This document shows, piece after piece, positions 33,362 to 33,531 of a DNA stretch of 33,531 nucleotides. The stretch is from Clostridia bacterium (GTDB lineage: Bacteria > Bacillota > Clostridia > HGM11327), in the NCBI GenBank assembly GCA_017935525.1, contig JAGBHJ010000122.1, positions 1-33,531 of the forward strand, in the 5' to 3' direction. Made by a program: the position numbers and the translations under genes. The stretch's first letter is position 1. Every line of letters begins with the position of its first letter. The notes beneath the pieces were generated by a model. It did not search any database. It was not told where the DNA came from and saw only the letters and a program-made list of their open reading frames with translations.

Positions 33362-33430
33362 ATTGCTTACCATAATTTGTCACCACAACTGTAACAACAA
33401 ATTCACAGGGATATATATATATTTATATAT

Positions 33431-33472
33431 GTATAAAAACAAAAAGGGCCGAGTCTTGTAGGACTCAGCCCT
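33431..33472 (-). terminator. Terminator of a gene entering from the right edge
   Basis: AGGGC-C-GAGTC (33445-33455) pairs with GACTC-A-GCCCT (33462-33472) around a 6-base loop, one mismatch. Read on the minus strand it is followed by TTTTTGTTTTT. No visible minus-strand gene precedes it inside the window, so it should end one that lies mostly to the right. Confidence 0.65.
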
Positions 33473-33531
33473 CTCTGTAATAATTTAGGAGTATATCCAT
33501 GCGTATAGCATCAATTCACATATACGATGTA
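33473..33531. other. Window edge with two competing partial reading frames
   Basis: On the minus strand a frame is open from the edge (HRICELMLYAWIYS) to TAA at 33487-33485, 13 bases before the terminator, which fits a gene end. On the plus strand, AGGAG precedes ATG 33499 by eight bases and opens MRIASIHIYDV to the edge. Both cannot easily be true. The T-run orientation favours the minus-strand gene; the ribosome site favours the plus-strand one. I cannot decide from 59 bases. Confidence 0.3.

Noticed and set aside
33411..33430. ATATAT run as an origin or microsatellite of note
   Set aside because: Short, single, and no DnaA boxes or other origin features nearby; ordinary AT-rich spacer.

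Overview
The window looks like a chromosomal segment of a Gram-positive, gut-type Clostridia (Bacillota). The reasons are AGGAGG-type ribosome binding sites, near-consensus sigma-A promoters (TTGACA, about 17 bp, TATAAT) before almost every unit, hairpin-plus-T-run terminators, a dihydroorotate dehydrogenase of the NAD-linked type (PyrK plus PyrD), and a giant pilin-like surface protein. I cannot name the species. Almost everything is on the minus strand. No tRNA, rRNA, CRISPR array, transposase or phage gene was seen.

Layout from the left. (1) 1-6716: a pyrimidine operon read right to left, pyrC-carA-carB-pyrK-pyrD (pyrD cut by the window edge), from one consensus promoter. Its CarA has lost the catalytic Cys and His of the glutaminase site, plus several glutamine-binding residues, although the gene is intact. 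The carbamoyl phosphate synthetase is therefore predicted to use free ammonia. (2) 6801-14313: six tandem paralogues of about 400 residues each (called A to F from left to right), transcribed F to A from one promoter. They look like cytoplasmic TIM-barrel glycoside hydrolase relatives with an invariant GDEP motif. The promoter-proximal copy F carries an in-frame TAA in place of a Tyr codon. (3) 14370-17145: an acyltransferase-3 membrane protein, a divergent HAD phosphatase (the only clear plus-strand gene) and a uridine-kinase-like P-loop kinase.

(4) 17265-23459: a carbohydrate block. A three-gene operon encodes a beta-helix protein, a GH172 (DUF2961) enzyme and an SGNH hydrolase. Upstream of it, as a separate unit, is a 740-residue lipoprotein resembling an ABC sugar-binding protein. 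A broken copy of that lipoprotein's promoter and signal peptide lies in inverted orientation at the far side of the block. The 423 bases between the beta-helix gene and the lipoprotein gene hold large inverted repeats and no convincing gene. (5) 23623-24520: a YwaF/TMEM164-type membrane protein. (6) 24545-33254: a 2821-residue surface protein with a signal peptide, a von Willebrand A domain and about fourteen pilin-type isopeptide repeats. It ends in a membrane anchor and basic tail but has no LPxTG motif. The last bases hold a terminator for a gene beyond the window.

The genes suggest a cell that makes pyrimidines de novo in an ammonia-rich place, handles imported plant or microbial glycans inside the cell, and displays a long adhesive fibre. 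The two most unusual points are the eroded glutaminase of CarA and the six-copy paralogue array. All functions are inferred from sequence motifs; no database search was possible.
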